This document shows, in pieces, positions 7,770 through 16,350 of a stretch of 22,179 bases of DNA. The notes under the pieces are model-generated. The model did not search any database, was not told the DNA's origin, and saw nothing but the letters and a program-made list of their open reading frames with translations. The stretch lies in assembly GCA_964531505.1 (NCBI GenBank), contig CAZHDT010000009.1:1-22179 (forward strand). The letters are read 5' to 3'. The position numbers and the translations under genes are program-made. This DNA comes from UBA6264 sp964531505 (GTDB lineage: Bacteria; Patescibacteriota; Patescibacteriia; UBA2591; UBA6264). How positions within the stretch are numbered: position 1 is the stretch's first letter; every line of letters begins with the position of its first letter.

Positions 7770-8342
7770 ATGGACAGTTTAATCGCAAAATTATACCAAT
7801 CCCCTAAAACAATCCTGTCTAACAAGGATATGGCTTTGATTTGGCAAGAAAACAATAAAGAAAGCTTGTATGCCAAAACTGCCTATTATGTAAAACAAAA
7901 ATTACTAATTAGGCTGACTCGAGGTGTATTTGCTAAAAACAAAGATTATAATCCCAAAGAGTTAGCAACCAGTATTTATATCCCGTCTTATATCAGCTTT
8001 GAAACCGTTTTGAGAGAAGCTGGTGTTATTTTTCAACACTACGATACAATTTTTGTGGTTGCCAAGTGGCCGAAGACAATGACCATAGATAAAAATACTT
8101 TTACCTTCAGAAAATTAAAAGATTCTGTCCTGTTTAATTTCGCTGGTGTTGTCACCAAAGATAACTATAGCGTGGCTACCACTGAGCGAGCATTCTTAGA
8201 CATGATTTATTTATTCCCGAATTACTATTTTGATAATTTAAAATCAATCGACTGGGATAAGTGTGACGAATTGGTAAAAATTTACAACAACAAAGAATTA
8301 ATAAAACGATTAGGTAAATATCGTAAAAATTATGCTCAATAG
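7770..8342 (+). CDS. AbiEi-type antitoxin (type IV toxin-antitoxin)
   Basis: This 190-residue protein has an N-terminal winged-helix-like segment (residues about 15-60: DMALIWQENN, TAYYVKQKLLIRLTRGVFAKNKDYNPKELAT). YISFETVLREAGVIFQ follows, the hallmark segment of AbiEi-like antitoxins. The C-terminal half (YSVATTERAFLDMIYLFPNYYFD) matches the domain that counteracts the toxin. In this family the antitoxin neutralises AbiEii without stable binding and also represses the operon. It sits directly upstream of the toxin gene with an 11-base overlap, the usual order. A promoter and inverted repeats lie just upstream. Accessory character is clear from its position next to the tRNA-linked GIY-YIG unit. 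Role in phage defence is inferred from the family. Confidence 0.85.
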   Translation: MDSLIAKLYQSPKTILSNKDMALIWQENNKESLYAKTAYYVKQKLLIRLTRGVFAKNKDYNPKELATSIYIPSYISFETVLREAGVIFQHYDTIFVVAKWPKTMTIDKNTFTFRKLKDSVLFNFAGVVTKDNYSVATTERAFLDMIYLFPNYYFDNLKSIDWDKCDELVKIYNNKELIKRLGKYRKNYAQ

Positions 8343-9045
8343 AGAAAAACATCAATTAATAATGGGACAAATTTTGAAAGACATTTATACCGATGTTACA
8401 ATTAGTCCACTCTTAGGATTTAAGGGTGGTACTTGCGCCTACTTTTTTTATAACCTGCCAAGATTTTCAGTAGACTTGGATTTTGATTTACTGGTTGTAA
8501 ACGAGGAAAATCAAAAAATGGTATTTGAAAAAATTGTAGCCATTTTAAGTGAGTACGGAGTGGTTAAAGATCAATACATAAAGAGGTTTACTGTCTTTGC
8601 CCTACTCTCCTATGGAGATGATGACCATAATATCAAAGTGGAAGTTAATGTCCGAAAATTGTTCGAAAATATTCAAAATCACTATGAGATGAAAGAATAT
8701 CTTGGTATTTCAATGTTTGCCGCCAAAAAAGATTATTTGTTTGCCAGTAAACTCTCGGCTTTAACTTTAAGGAGGGAAACTGCCATAAGAGATATCTATG
8801 ACATCCATTATTTTGCTAAAAGCAATTGGGATATTAATGCTGAAGTCATCAAAGAAAGAACCGGCAAAACCACCAAAGAATATTTAACTGAATGCGTAGC
8901 TTTTATAGAAAAAGTGAAAAATAATCAGATGTTACGGGGATTAGGAGAGCTTGTCGACAGCGAAAAAGAAAAAGCGTGGATTAAAATCCACCTAAAGACA
9001 GACTCAATCTTTATGCTGAAAAATTATATGTCGGTAATAAAATAA
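8332..9045 (+). CDS. AbiEii-type nucleotidyltransferase toxin
   Basis: This 237-residue protein belongs to the DNA polymerase beta-like nucleotidyltransferases. The active-site signature is LLGFKGGTCAYFFYNLPRFS (27-46) followed by VDLDFDLL, giving GG at 32-33 and metal-binding Asp48 and Asp50. VEVNVRKL (103-110) may carry the third acidic position. SKLSALTLRRETAIRDIYDIHYF (139-161) matches the conserved K...RD.YD block of AbiEii-like toxins. Family members block growth by modifying nucleic acid, in studied cases adding nucleotides to tRNA, and abort phage infection. The gene overlaps the antitoxin by 11 bases, implying translational coupling. All expected catalytic residues look present, so it is probably active. 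It could also function as a stability module. Confidence 0.85.
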   Translation: MLNREKHQLIMGQILKDIYTDVTISPLLGFKGGTCAYFFYNLPRFSVDLDFDLLVVNEENQKMVFEKIVAILSEYGVVKDQYIKRFTVFALLSYGDDDHNIKVEVNVRKLFENIQNHYEMKEYLGISMFAAKKDYLFASKLSALTLRRETAIRDIYDIHYFAKSNWDINAEVIKERTGKTTKEYLTECVAFIEKVKNNQMLRGLGELVDSEKEKAWIKIHLKTDSIFMLKNYMSVIK

Positions 9046-9088
9046 AAATTTATAATAAAAAAATAATAAATATTTTAAATTAAAAATT

Positions 9089-9802
9089 ATGAGCGTATTA
9101 TCCAAACCCCAAATATTAAAACATAAAAAGGAAGGGAATATTATCATTGAGCCCTTTAATTTAGAAAATCTTTCCAATACAAGTTATGATGTCCGTCTAG
9201 GGCGAGTTTTTTTTCGACAAAAAGAAGTAAAAAAAATTCAAACGGTTAATCCTTTTTATGAAAAATCAATGAGAAAAATGTATGATAAATATGAAACCGC
9301 GACGTTAATTAAAGAAATAAAGTCTGCTTTAAATCCCTTTCACGGATTTAAAGATAATGATGAGGTGATATTAATAGCCCCCAATGAGACAATTCTTGCT
9401 CACACAGTTGAATTTATTGGAGGAAAAAATGGAATTCCGGAAAAGGGTATTTGCGCGGTTACCACCGAAATGAGAGCCAGAAGTTCAATCGGGAGAATCG
9501 GCATTGGTGTTTGTAAATGCGCTGGTTGGGGGGACATAGAATATGTCAACAGGTGGACAATGGAAATAACAAATTTCAGCAATAATATGATTCCATTGCC
9601 GGTCGGTTTAAGAATTGGCCAAATCATTTTTCACGAAACAGAACCAGTAGAACAAAAAGACCATTATGATAAAAGGGGAGGCAAGTATCAGGTATCAGAT
9701 AATATAAAAATGATAAAAAAGCGATGGAAACCAGAAGATATGTTGCCCAAATTATATAAAGATAAAGATTTAGGAAAATTTATGAAATATGTGGAAGAAT
9801 AA
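9089..9802 (+). CDS. dcd: dCTP deaminase / dUTPase-family protein
   Basis: The 237-residue product carries dCTP deaminase motifs: LSNTSYDVRLG (28-38), RSSIGRIGI (131-139) for nucleotide binding and catalysis, and GWGDIEYVNRWTMEITN (146-162), where Glu159 fits the catalytic glutamate position. PVGLRIGQIIFHE (171-183) and YDKRGGKYQ (193-201) complete the core. The enzyme would deaminate dCTP to dUTP for thymidylate supply. Standard Dcd proteins are about 175-195 residues. The extra length comes from a charged insertion at about residues 55-90 and a C-terminal extension after about 205. That leaves room for a bifunctional dCTP deaminase/dUTPase or another dUTPase-superfamily role. It stands alone between the AbiE operon and the symporter gene. 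No Shine-Dalgarno motif. Confidence 0.78.
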   Translation: MSVLSKPQILKHKKEGNIIIEPFNLENLSNTSYDVRLGRVFFRQKEVKKIQTVNPFYEKSMRKMYDKYETATLIKEIKSALNPFHGFKDNDEVILIAPNETILAHTVEFIGGKNGIPEKGICAVTTEMRARSSIGRIGIGVCKCAGWGDIEYVNRWTMEITNFSNNMIPLPVGLRIGQIIFHETEPVEQKDHYDKRGGKYQVSDNIKMIKKRWKPEDMLPKLYKDKDLGKFMKYVEE

Positions 9803-9834
9803 TTAAAGATTATAGAATCAATTAAATTTCCAAT

Positions 9835-11196
9835 ATGTTCAAAATTAATTACTTATTTTTAATTATCTATTTTATCATAATTCTTATTATTGGTTATTTT
9901 TCTTCAAGAAAGGAATCTAGCGAAGAATACCTGATTGGCGGACGAAAATTAACCGCTTGGACTATTGCCTTTACTATTGCCGCGAGTTTTATTGGGGGAA
10001 ATACTTTAGTCAATTTTACTGGTTTTGTATATCGTTATGGAGCGGCAATGATGTGGGCGATGCTGGGGACAGTTTTTGGATTTATCGCTGTTATTCCTTT
10101 GGTTAAGAGAATGAGAAAATTTACTGAAAAGAATAGATTTTATACCATTTCAGACTATTTAACTTTGAGATATGGATCCCATACCGGACTTATCGCAACA
10201 TTGATTATTATGGTTTGGTTTCTTCTTTCTTTAGTAGTTCAATTTATTGCTGGGGCGGTGGTAATCCAATCTATTTCTTTAATAAGTTATATTCCCGCTA
10301 TTTTATTAATGGGTGTCATTGTTTTAGTTTATCTCTTTATGGGGGGTTTTAAAGCCGTTGTTAAAACTGATATTTTTCAATATATTCTCTTTGTTGTTCT
10401 TTTTATAATTATTATTTTTTCAATCTCTCAAGGAAAAAATTTACAGCTTTCTTCATTTTTTAGATTAAGTGACGTGGGTTTTGGAAAATTATTTGCGTTT
10501 TTTATTATTGCCGCAGGATTTGTCATAACCGCTCCGGAGCTATGGCAAAGGGTTTATGCGGGGAAAAACAAAAGAGAAACTATCAAGGGGTTGATTATTA
10601 CTTCCGGCCTTTTTCTTATTATAGCTTTTTGCATCGGGATTTTGGGTCTTACGGCTAGGGTTTCTTTTAGCGGTATTGAACCAGGAGAAGCGGCTATTTT
10701 AGGATTAAGTCAATTATTGCCACCTGTTTTACAAGAATTAGGTTCGGTTTTATTTTTTGCAGTAATAATGTCAACTATTGATACAATTTTATTTATTTTA
10801 GCCAGTAATTTTTCAAGAGATATATTCCATAATTTTTTAAACAAAGAATTTAATCAGGTTAAACTAACCAAAATTGGTTTATTTATTTTTACTGCTTTAT
10901 CGGTTTTAATTGCTATCCTTTATAGAGACATTCTAATTTTAGGATTGTCTTTTATTAGTATTGGGATGAGTTTTGCTCCTGTTTTAATTGGTAGCTTTTA
11001 TTTCAATCTTAAACCAAATGCAGTGAAATTAGCTCTAATATCTTCATTAGTTTCGGTATTTATTCTTTTGTTTTTAGGAATAGTTCGTCCAGAAACTTCG
11101 ATTATTTCTTTGCCAGTAAGTTTTATATTTTTATTGCTTGGACAAATTATTTTTAAGGCGAAAAACAATCCGAGCCATATTAATTTTAGTGAATAG
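9835..11196 (+). CDS. Sodium:solute symporter family transporter
   Basis: This 453-residue, very hydrophobic protein has about 12-13 predicted membrane helices. The family signature SSEEYLIGGRKLTAWTIAFT (about 28-47) follows helix 1, then SFIGGNTLVNFTGFVYRYGAA near helix 2 and GGFKAVVKTDIFQYILF near 180-196. The sodium:solute symporter (SSS) family uses the sodium gradient to import sugars, amino acids, vitamins and similar compounds. Length is slightly shorter than many members (480-550), consistent with loss of C-terminal helices. Substrate cannot be read from the sequence. It begins 32 bases after the dCTP deaminase gene and ends 64 bases before the methyltransferase start. Confidence 0.85.
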   Translation: MFKINYLFLIIYFIIILIIGYFSSRKESSEEYLIGGRKLTAWTIAFTIAASFIGGNTLVNFTGFVYRYGAAMMWAMLGTVFGFIAVIPLVKRMRKFTEKNRFYTISDYLTLRYGSHTGLIATLIIMVWFLLSLVVQFIAGAVVIQSISLISYIPAILLMGVIVLVYLFMGGFKAVVKTDIFQYILFVVLFIIIIFSISQGKNLQLSSFFRLSDVGFGKLFAFFIIAAGFVITAPELWQRVYAGKNKRETIKGLIITSGLFLIIAFCIGILGLTARVSFSGIEPGEAAILGLSQLLPPVLQELGSVLFFAVIMSTIDTILFILASNFSRDIFHNFLNKEFNQVKLTKIGLFIFTALSVLIAILYRDILILGLSFISIGMSFAPVLIGSFYFNLKPNAVKLALISSLVSVFILLFLGIVRPETSIISLPVSFIFLLLGQIIFKAKNNPSHINFSE

Positions 11197-11260
11197 ACGT
11201 TTATTTAGTGATATATCTAATCAAGAGTGTTCTAAAAATCTAAATTTTAAATTAAAATCC

Positions 11261-11791
11261 ATGATTTTTTTAAACATCATTTCAATCATCTTCATTATTT
11301 TTCTTTTATTTTGTGTGGTTTCTGTTCTTCTTTCTTCCCTTTCCATGGCCCCTTGGTTGCCCAGCCGAAAAAGAGATTTACCCAGAATTGCTAAACTCGC
11401 CGCTTTAAAACCAGGAGAAGTTTTTTATGACCTGGGATGCGGCGATGGAAGAATTCTTTTTTATTTAACCAAAGAATCAGGAGCAAAGGGAATCGGCCTT
11501 GAATTGTCATTTACTTTTTTCTTAATTTGTCAGATTAGAAAGATTTTTTTAAAAAGAAAAAATTTGATTTTTAAATGGAAGAATCTTTTTAAGGAAAATA
11601 TTTCTCAAGCCGATTTAATTTACGTTTTTGCCTTGCCGAAAAGTTTAGAAAAAAGATTAAAAATAAAATTTGAAAAAGAATTAAAACCGGGCAGTCGAGT
11701 TATCTCTTATTCTTTTAAAATAAATGGTTTAGAACCAAAATTAGTAGACCGGCTCGAAGGCCATCCCCCGATTTATATTTATCAGTTTTAG
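11261..11791 (+). CDS. Membrane-anchored SAM-dependent methyltransferase (FAM173-like)
   Basis: I choose the ATG at 11261, giving 176 residues. An upstream in-frame ATG at 11138 would overlap the symporter by 59 bases and add unconvincing sequence. Residues 1-28 form a membrane helix (FLNIISIIFIIFLLFCVVSV). APWLPSRKRDLPRIAKLAALKPG is followed by motif I VFYDLGCGDGRI (54-65) and the acidic residue in GIGLELS (77-83) that should contact the SAM ribose. ADLIYVFALPKSLEKRL and ELKPGSRVISYSF resemble the FAM173/ATPSCKMT group of protein-lysine methyltransferases, which have a short N-terminal anchor and this layout. The substrate is unknown; in mitochondria the relatives modify ATP synthase subunit c and ANT, so a membrane protein target is a reasonable guess only. 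Confidence 0.75.
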   Translation: MIFLNIISIIFIIFLLFCVVSVLLSSLSMAPWLPSRKRDLPRIAKLAALKPGEVFYDLGCGDGRILFYLTKESGAKGIGLELSFTFFLICQIRKIFLKRKNLIFKWKNLFKENISQADLIYVFALPKSLEKRLKIKFEKELKPGSRVISYSFKINGLEPKLVDRLEGHPPIYIYQF

Positions 11792-11862
11792 ATTGATTTA
11801 ATTTCTTTTTTTGCTAAACTTAATAAACTAAATTTAAGGTAATAAATTTTAAAATATAAAAA

Positions 11863-14559
11863 ATGAATTTTAGAAAAAATTTCGCTATTTTTGCTTGGAT
11901 TATTGTTTTATTGGTTATTTTTTTCTCCTGGTTTTTTGGTTTTTTAACCGATTGGTATTGGTTTAAAAATTTGGGATACCAGGTGATTTTTTTAACTACT
12001 TTAAAAGTAAAAGTATTTTTATTTTTAATTGCCGGGTTTATCTCGTTCTTAATTATTTATCTTAATGGAAGAGTTGCTAAGCGTAATTATAAGCCGGATT
12101 TAAAAATAATTGATTTGGGCGATTTTTTCAAAAAAAATTCTTCGAAATTCAATTTAATATTTTCTTTGATTGCCGGTCTTTTTATCGGCTTAGCTACCGC
12201 CGGTCAATGGGAGTTTTTTTTGAAATATTTTAATCAGGTTCCCTTTAACGCTCTTGACCCGGTTTTAGGAAAAGACATTTCTTATTATTTTTTCACTCTG
12301 CCAGTAGTCAAGGTTTTAGTTGGACTGGGGTTTTGGATTTTAATTTTTTCTGCCGTAAATGCCTTGCTTCATTTTATTTTTTCAAAAATAAAATCATTAA
12401 AGACTTTTGACCGCAATTTCTTTAAATCTTCTCCAATTAAAAAGCATTTTTCCTTTTTAGGAAGTTTATTTTTCTTATTGCTCGGAATATCAACTTTTTT
12501 TATCAGCATTCCGTCATTGCTTCAAAGTTCAAGAGGGGGATTTAAAGGACCTGGTTATGCGGATATTTATGCCACCTGGCCATTTTTAAAAGTTTTAGGA
12601 GTTCTTGCTTTTTTAATTTTTATTATTTTAATCATTAATATCTTTAAACCGAACAAGCGGATGGTTATTATCAGTTTGGGCTTGTTTGTCTTTGTCTTTA
12701 TTTTTGGAGTTCAATTAGCACCGGTGATTTTGCAAAAATTCATTGTCGCGCCCAATGAACTAGTGAAAGAAGCGCCATATCTTGAAAATCACATTAAATT
12801 TACCAAACAGGCTTTTGGTTTGGATAAAATAGAAAAAAGAGAACTTACCGGAGAAACAACCTTAACCATTCAAGACATTAATGACAATTCTTCCACTATT
12901 AAGAATATTAGGCTTTGGGATAGAGACCCCTTATTGGATACTTTTGGCCAGCTTCAGGAGATTAGGACTTATTATGATTTTGTTTCCATTGATAACGACC
13001 GTTATCAATTAGACGGAGATTATCGCCAAGTTTTATTGTCCCCCAGGGAATTGAATTCTCAAAGTTTGCCCCAGCTAAATTTTATCAATGAACGGCTTAC
13101 TTTTACTCACGGTTTCGGTTTGACATTGGGTCCAGTCAACGAAGTGACTCCGGAAGGCTTACCAGTTTTATTTTTAAAAGATTTGCCGCCTAAAACGGAA
13201 ATAAAAGATTTGGAGATTACCAGACCGGAAATATATTACGGCGAGATTCCTAACGATTATGTAATCGTTAATACCAAGGCAAAAGAATTTGATTATCCGG
13301 CCGGTGATGAAAATATTTTTACCCATTATCAGGGAGAGGGTGGAGTTAAATTAGATTCTTTCTTTAAAAAGGTGATGTACGCGATTAAATTCGGCTCTTT
13401 AAAAATAATTCTTTCTCAGGATATTACTCCAGAATCAAGGATTATGTATAACCGGGACATCGTAACAAGAATGGAAAAAGTTTTTCCGTTCTTAACTTTT
13501 GACAAAGACCCTTATTTGGTTATTACAGATGACGGTCGGTTAAAATGGGTTGCGGATGTTTATACTATCAGCGATGCTTATCCCTACGCCCAGCTTATTT
13601 CCCAAGTTAAAACTCTTTCATTAAATTATCCTTACGCTGAATATTTTAATTATATTAGGAATTCAGTTAAAATAGTGCTTGACGCTTATGACGGGAAAAT
13701 GGATATTTATTTAAGCGACCCGCAGGACCCGATTATTCAGACTTTTGCAAATTCATTCAAAGGAGTTTTTATTCCTTTGGAAAAAATGACAGCTAATTTA
13801 AAAAGTCATTTGCGTTACCCCGAGGATTTGTTTAATTATCAAACAAAAATTTACTCTGTTTATCATATGGATGAACTTCAAATTTTTTATAATAAGGAAG
13901 ACCAATGGGAAATTCCTTATTTATCCAACAGTCTAAAGTTTGATCCTATGATGCGTCGAATTATTTTGCGTCTTCCAGAAGAGGAAAAAGAGGAATTTAT
14001 TTCAATGATTCCTTTTACTCCTAGAGGAAAAGATAATTTGGCTGCTTGGATGGTGGCGCGCAATGATGGAGAAAATTACGGTGAATTAATGGTTTATCGT
14101 TTTCCAAAACAAAAATTAGTTTACGGTCCCAAGCAAATTACCAATCGCATCAATCAAGATACGAATATTTCCCAACAATTAACCCTTTGGGACCAAAGGG
14201 GTTCGGAAGTAATTAAAGGAAATCTTTTAGTTATTCCAGTTAAGGGTTGTTTAATTTATGTTCAGCCGATTTATTTAAAAGCGGAAGGGGGAAAAATACC
14301 GGAGTTAAAAAGAGTAATTGTCGCTTATGAAAATAGAATTGCTATGGAAGAAAATTTATCATTGGCTTTGGAAAAAATATTTAAGGGTGAAGTCAAAGAT
14401 TCTAATCCAATTGGTAAAATAACAGAAAAAGAAATTAATTTAATTCAGCAAGCCAAAGAATATTATCAAAACGCTTTAGTTGCTCAACAGAAAGGGGACT
14501 GGGCTCTTTATGGAGAAGAAATTAAAAAGTTAGGGGAAGTAATTGATAAGTTAAAATAA
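11863..14559 (+). CDS. UPF0182 family (COG1615) membrane protein
   Basis: This 898-residue protein matches the UPF0182 family in length and layout. The N-terminal third has about seven membrane helices (first at 8-30; last about 267-290, IISLGLFVFVFIFGVQLAPVIL) and includes the early motif DWYWFKNLGYQVIFL. The rest is a large soluble region, probably outside the cytoplasm, with conserved blocks such as NIRLWDRDPLLDTFGQLQEIRTYYDF, LTFTHGFGLTLGPVNEVTPEGLP and EYFNYIRNSVKIVLDAYDG. The C-terminus ends in a short helical segment (about 840-898). Function is unknown, though the family is widespread in CPR, actinobacteria and cyanobacteria. It lies only 7 bases upstream of dnaG, so it probably shares its transcript. 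A T-rich leader (11797-11862) shows no convincing promoter. Confidence 0.9.
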   Translation: MNFRKNFAIFAWIIVLLVIFFSWFFGFLTDWYWFKNLGYQVIFLTTLKVKVFLFLIAGFISFLIIYLNGRVAKRNYKPDLKIIDLGDFFKKNSSKFNLIFSLIAGLFIGLATAGQWEFFLKYFNQVPFNALDPVLGKDISYYFFTLPVVKVLVGLGFWILIFSAVNALLHFIFSKIKSLKTFDRNFFKSSPIKKHFSFLGSLFFLLLGISTFFISIPSLLQSSRGGFKGPGYADIYATWPFLKVLGVLAFLIFIILIINIFKPNKRMVIISLGLFVFVFIFGVQLAPVILQKFIVAPNELVKEAPYLENHIKFTKQAFGLDKIEKRELTGETTLTIQDINDNSSTIKNIRLWDRDPLLDTFGQLQEIRTYYDFVSIDNDRYQLDGDYRQVLLSPRELNSQSLPQLNFINERLTFTHGFGLTLGPVNEVTPEGLPVLFLKDLPPKTEIKDLEITRPEIYYGEIPNDYVIVNTKAKEFDYPAGDENIFTHYQGEGGVKLDSFFKKVMYAIKFGSLKIILSQDITPESRIMYNRDIVTRMEKVFPFLTFDKDPYLVITDDGRLKWVADVYTISDAYPYAQLISQVKTLSLNYPYAEYFNYIRNSVKIVLDAYDGKMDIYLSDPQDPIIQTFANSFKGVFIPLEKMTANLKSHLRYPEDLFNYQTKIYSVYHMDELQIFYNKEDQWEIPYLSNSLKFDPMMRRIILRLPEEEKEEFISMIPFTPRGKDNLAAWMVARNDGENYGELMVYRFPKQKLVYGPKQITNRINQDTNISQQLTLWDQRGSEVIKGNLLVIPVKGCLIYVQPIYLKAEGGKIPELKRVIVAYENRIAMEENLSLALEKIFKGEVKDSNPIGKITEKEINLIQQAKEYYQNALVAQQKGDWALYGEEIKKLGEVIDKLK

Positions 14560-14566
14560 ATTTTAT

Positions 14567-16342
14567 ATGGATCCAGTTGAAGAAATAAAATCAAAAATAG
14601 ATTTGGTCGATTTTATTTCAGAATATCTTGAATTAAAACAAACGGGAATGAATTTTCGCGCCAGTTGCCCATTTCATAGCGAGAAAACGCCTTCGTTTTT
14701 TGTTTCTCCAGAGCGGCAGATTTGGCATTGTTTTGGCTGTCAAAAAACCGGTGATATTTTTTCTTTTATTCAAGAAATAGAAGGTATTGATTTTCCCGAA
14801 GCTTTAAGAATTTTGGCGCAAAGAGCTGGAGTTAAACTTGAAAAATTTGAACGTCAGGCAGTAAGCCAAAAGACAAAAATTTTGGACATTTGTTATTGGT
14901 CTGCGGAATTTTATCACAAGGTTTTATTAGAATCGTCTTTGGCAGAGGTGGCGAGAAAATATTTAAAAGAGAGAGGTTTAAATAAAAAGATTATTGCTGA
15001 TTTTAAAATTGGATTTGCGCCTGATAAATGGGATACGCTTTTTAAATTTTTAATTAAACGAGGATTTAAAGAAGCGGACATAGAAGCCGCTGGATTAATC
15101 TCTAAATCAAGTAAAGGAGGTTTTTATGACCGCTTTCGAAATAGAATTATTTTTCCCATTGCGGATTCGCATGATCAAATCGTTGGTTTTACTAGCCGAA
15201 TTCTGCCTTCAGCCGAGGATGAAAAAACCGCTAAGTATATTAACACCCCGGAAACTTTAGTTTATAATAAAGGGCGTATTTTATACGGTTTAAATAAAGC
15301 GAAGTTGGTTGCCAAGAAAGAAAATCAGATTATTTTAACTGAGGGAAATATGGATGTAATTGCCTGTCATCAATTTGGGTTTGAGAATACCGTTTGCACT
15401 TCTGGCACAGCTCTTACTCAAGAACAAATAAAATTGCTTCAACGTTTTACTCAAAATATTATTTTAGCTTTTGATGTTGATTTAGCTGGCCAAACCGCTA
15501 CAGGAAGAAGCATTGATATGCTTTTACAACAGGGATTGGAAGTTAAGATTTTAAAATTAGAACAAGGGAAAGACCCGGATGAATTTATTAGAAATGATTT
15601 AAAGGGCTGGAAGAAATCATTGGAAAATCCGCAACCAATTATGGAATATTATTTTTCTTTGGCTTTGCAAGATAAAGATTTGAAGAAAATTGGCGATAAA
15701 AAAGAAATCAGCCGGCTTATTCTGCCCATTATCAATAAATTGGGCGACCCGGTTGAAAAAGACCTTTGGTTAAAAAAACTTAGCGCAGATTTGAATGTTT
15801 CAGAAATTTCTTTAAGAGAAGCATTAAAAGGAATAAAGCAACCAAATTATAATTATGGAAAAACTGTTTCGGAAAATAAGATAGAAAAAATATCTCGAGA
15901 GCAAAGAGTTGGAGAAATTTTTGCCGCTCTGCTTTTAATCTATCCTGACCAGCGGGAAAGTTTTTTGAAAAATGTGGTTTTAGATATGTTTCCTGAAACG
16001 AAAATTCAAGAGGCGATAAAGATTATCAAGGATTGCCATCAGGAAAATAAAAAAATAGATAGCCAGGAAGTCAAAGAAAAAATTAAAGAAAAAGATTTGG
16101 ATAACTATTTTCGCTACTTATATTTATTAGGAGAAAATGATTTTAAAGATTTTTCTCCATTAGAGTTAGAAAAAGAATTGGATTGCCTTTTTCTTTATTT
16201 AAAAGAAAAATATTTGAATCGAAGATTAAGAATTTTAACGCAAGAATTAAAAGAAGAAGAAAAAAAGGAAGACCAAGAGGCGATTAAAAAAATAAGTCTT
16301 AAAATTATTAAAATTTCAAGAGAAATAGCGACTTGTAAATAA
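14567..16342 (+). CDS. dnaG: DNA primase DnaG
   Basis: DNA primase makes RNA primers at the replication fork. The 591-residue protein has the expected order: an N-terminal zinc-binding domain with CPFH (Cys34, His37) and CFGC (Cys55, Cys58); then the RNA polymerase domain with YDRFRNRIIFPI (187-198). The Toprim catalytic core has LTEGNMDV (257-264; Glu259), AFDVDLAG (301-308; Asp303 and Asp305) and KDPDEFI (335-341). The C-terminal portion (about 430-591) is helical and highly charged, as expected for a helicase-interaction domain. Length is normal. It starts 7 bases after the UPF0182 gene and ends 8 bases before rpoD. The dnaG-rpoD pairing is a classic arrangement related to the macromolecular synthesis operon, although rpsU is absent here. 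Confidence 0.97.
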   Translation: MDPVEEIKSKIDLVDFISEYLELKQTGMNFRASCPFHSEKTPSFFVSPERQIWHCFGCQKTGDIFSFIQEIEGIDFPEALRILAQRAGVKLEKFERQAVSQKTKILDICYWSAEFYHKVLLESSLAEVARKYLKERGLNKKIIADFKIGFAPDKWDTLFKFLIKRGFKEADIEAAGLISKSSKGGFYDRFRNRIIFPIADSHDQIVGFTSRILPSAEDEKTAKYINTPETLVYNKGRILYGLNKAKLVAKKENQIILTEGNMDVIACHQFGFENTVCTSGTALTQEQIKLLQRFTQNIILAFDVDLAGQTATGRSIDMLLQQGLEVKILKLEQGKDPDEFIRNDLKGWKKSLENPQPIMEYYFSLALQDKDLKKIGDKKEISRLILPIINKLGDPVEKDLWLKKLSADLNVSEISLREALKGIKQPNYNYGKTVSENKIEKISREQRVGEIFAALLLIYPDQRESFLKNVVLDMFPETKIQEAIKIIKDCHQENKKIDSQEVKEKIKEKDLDNYFRYLYLLGENDFKDFSPLELEKELDCLFLYLKEKYLNRRLRILTQELKEEEKKEDQEAIKKISLKIIKISREIATCK

Positions 16343-16350
16343 TTTTATAT

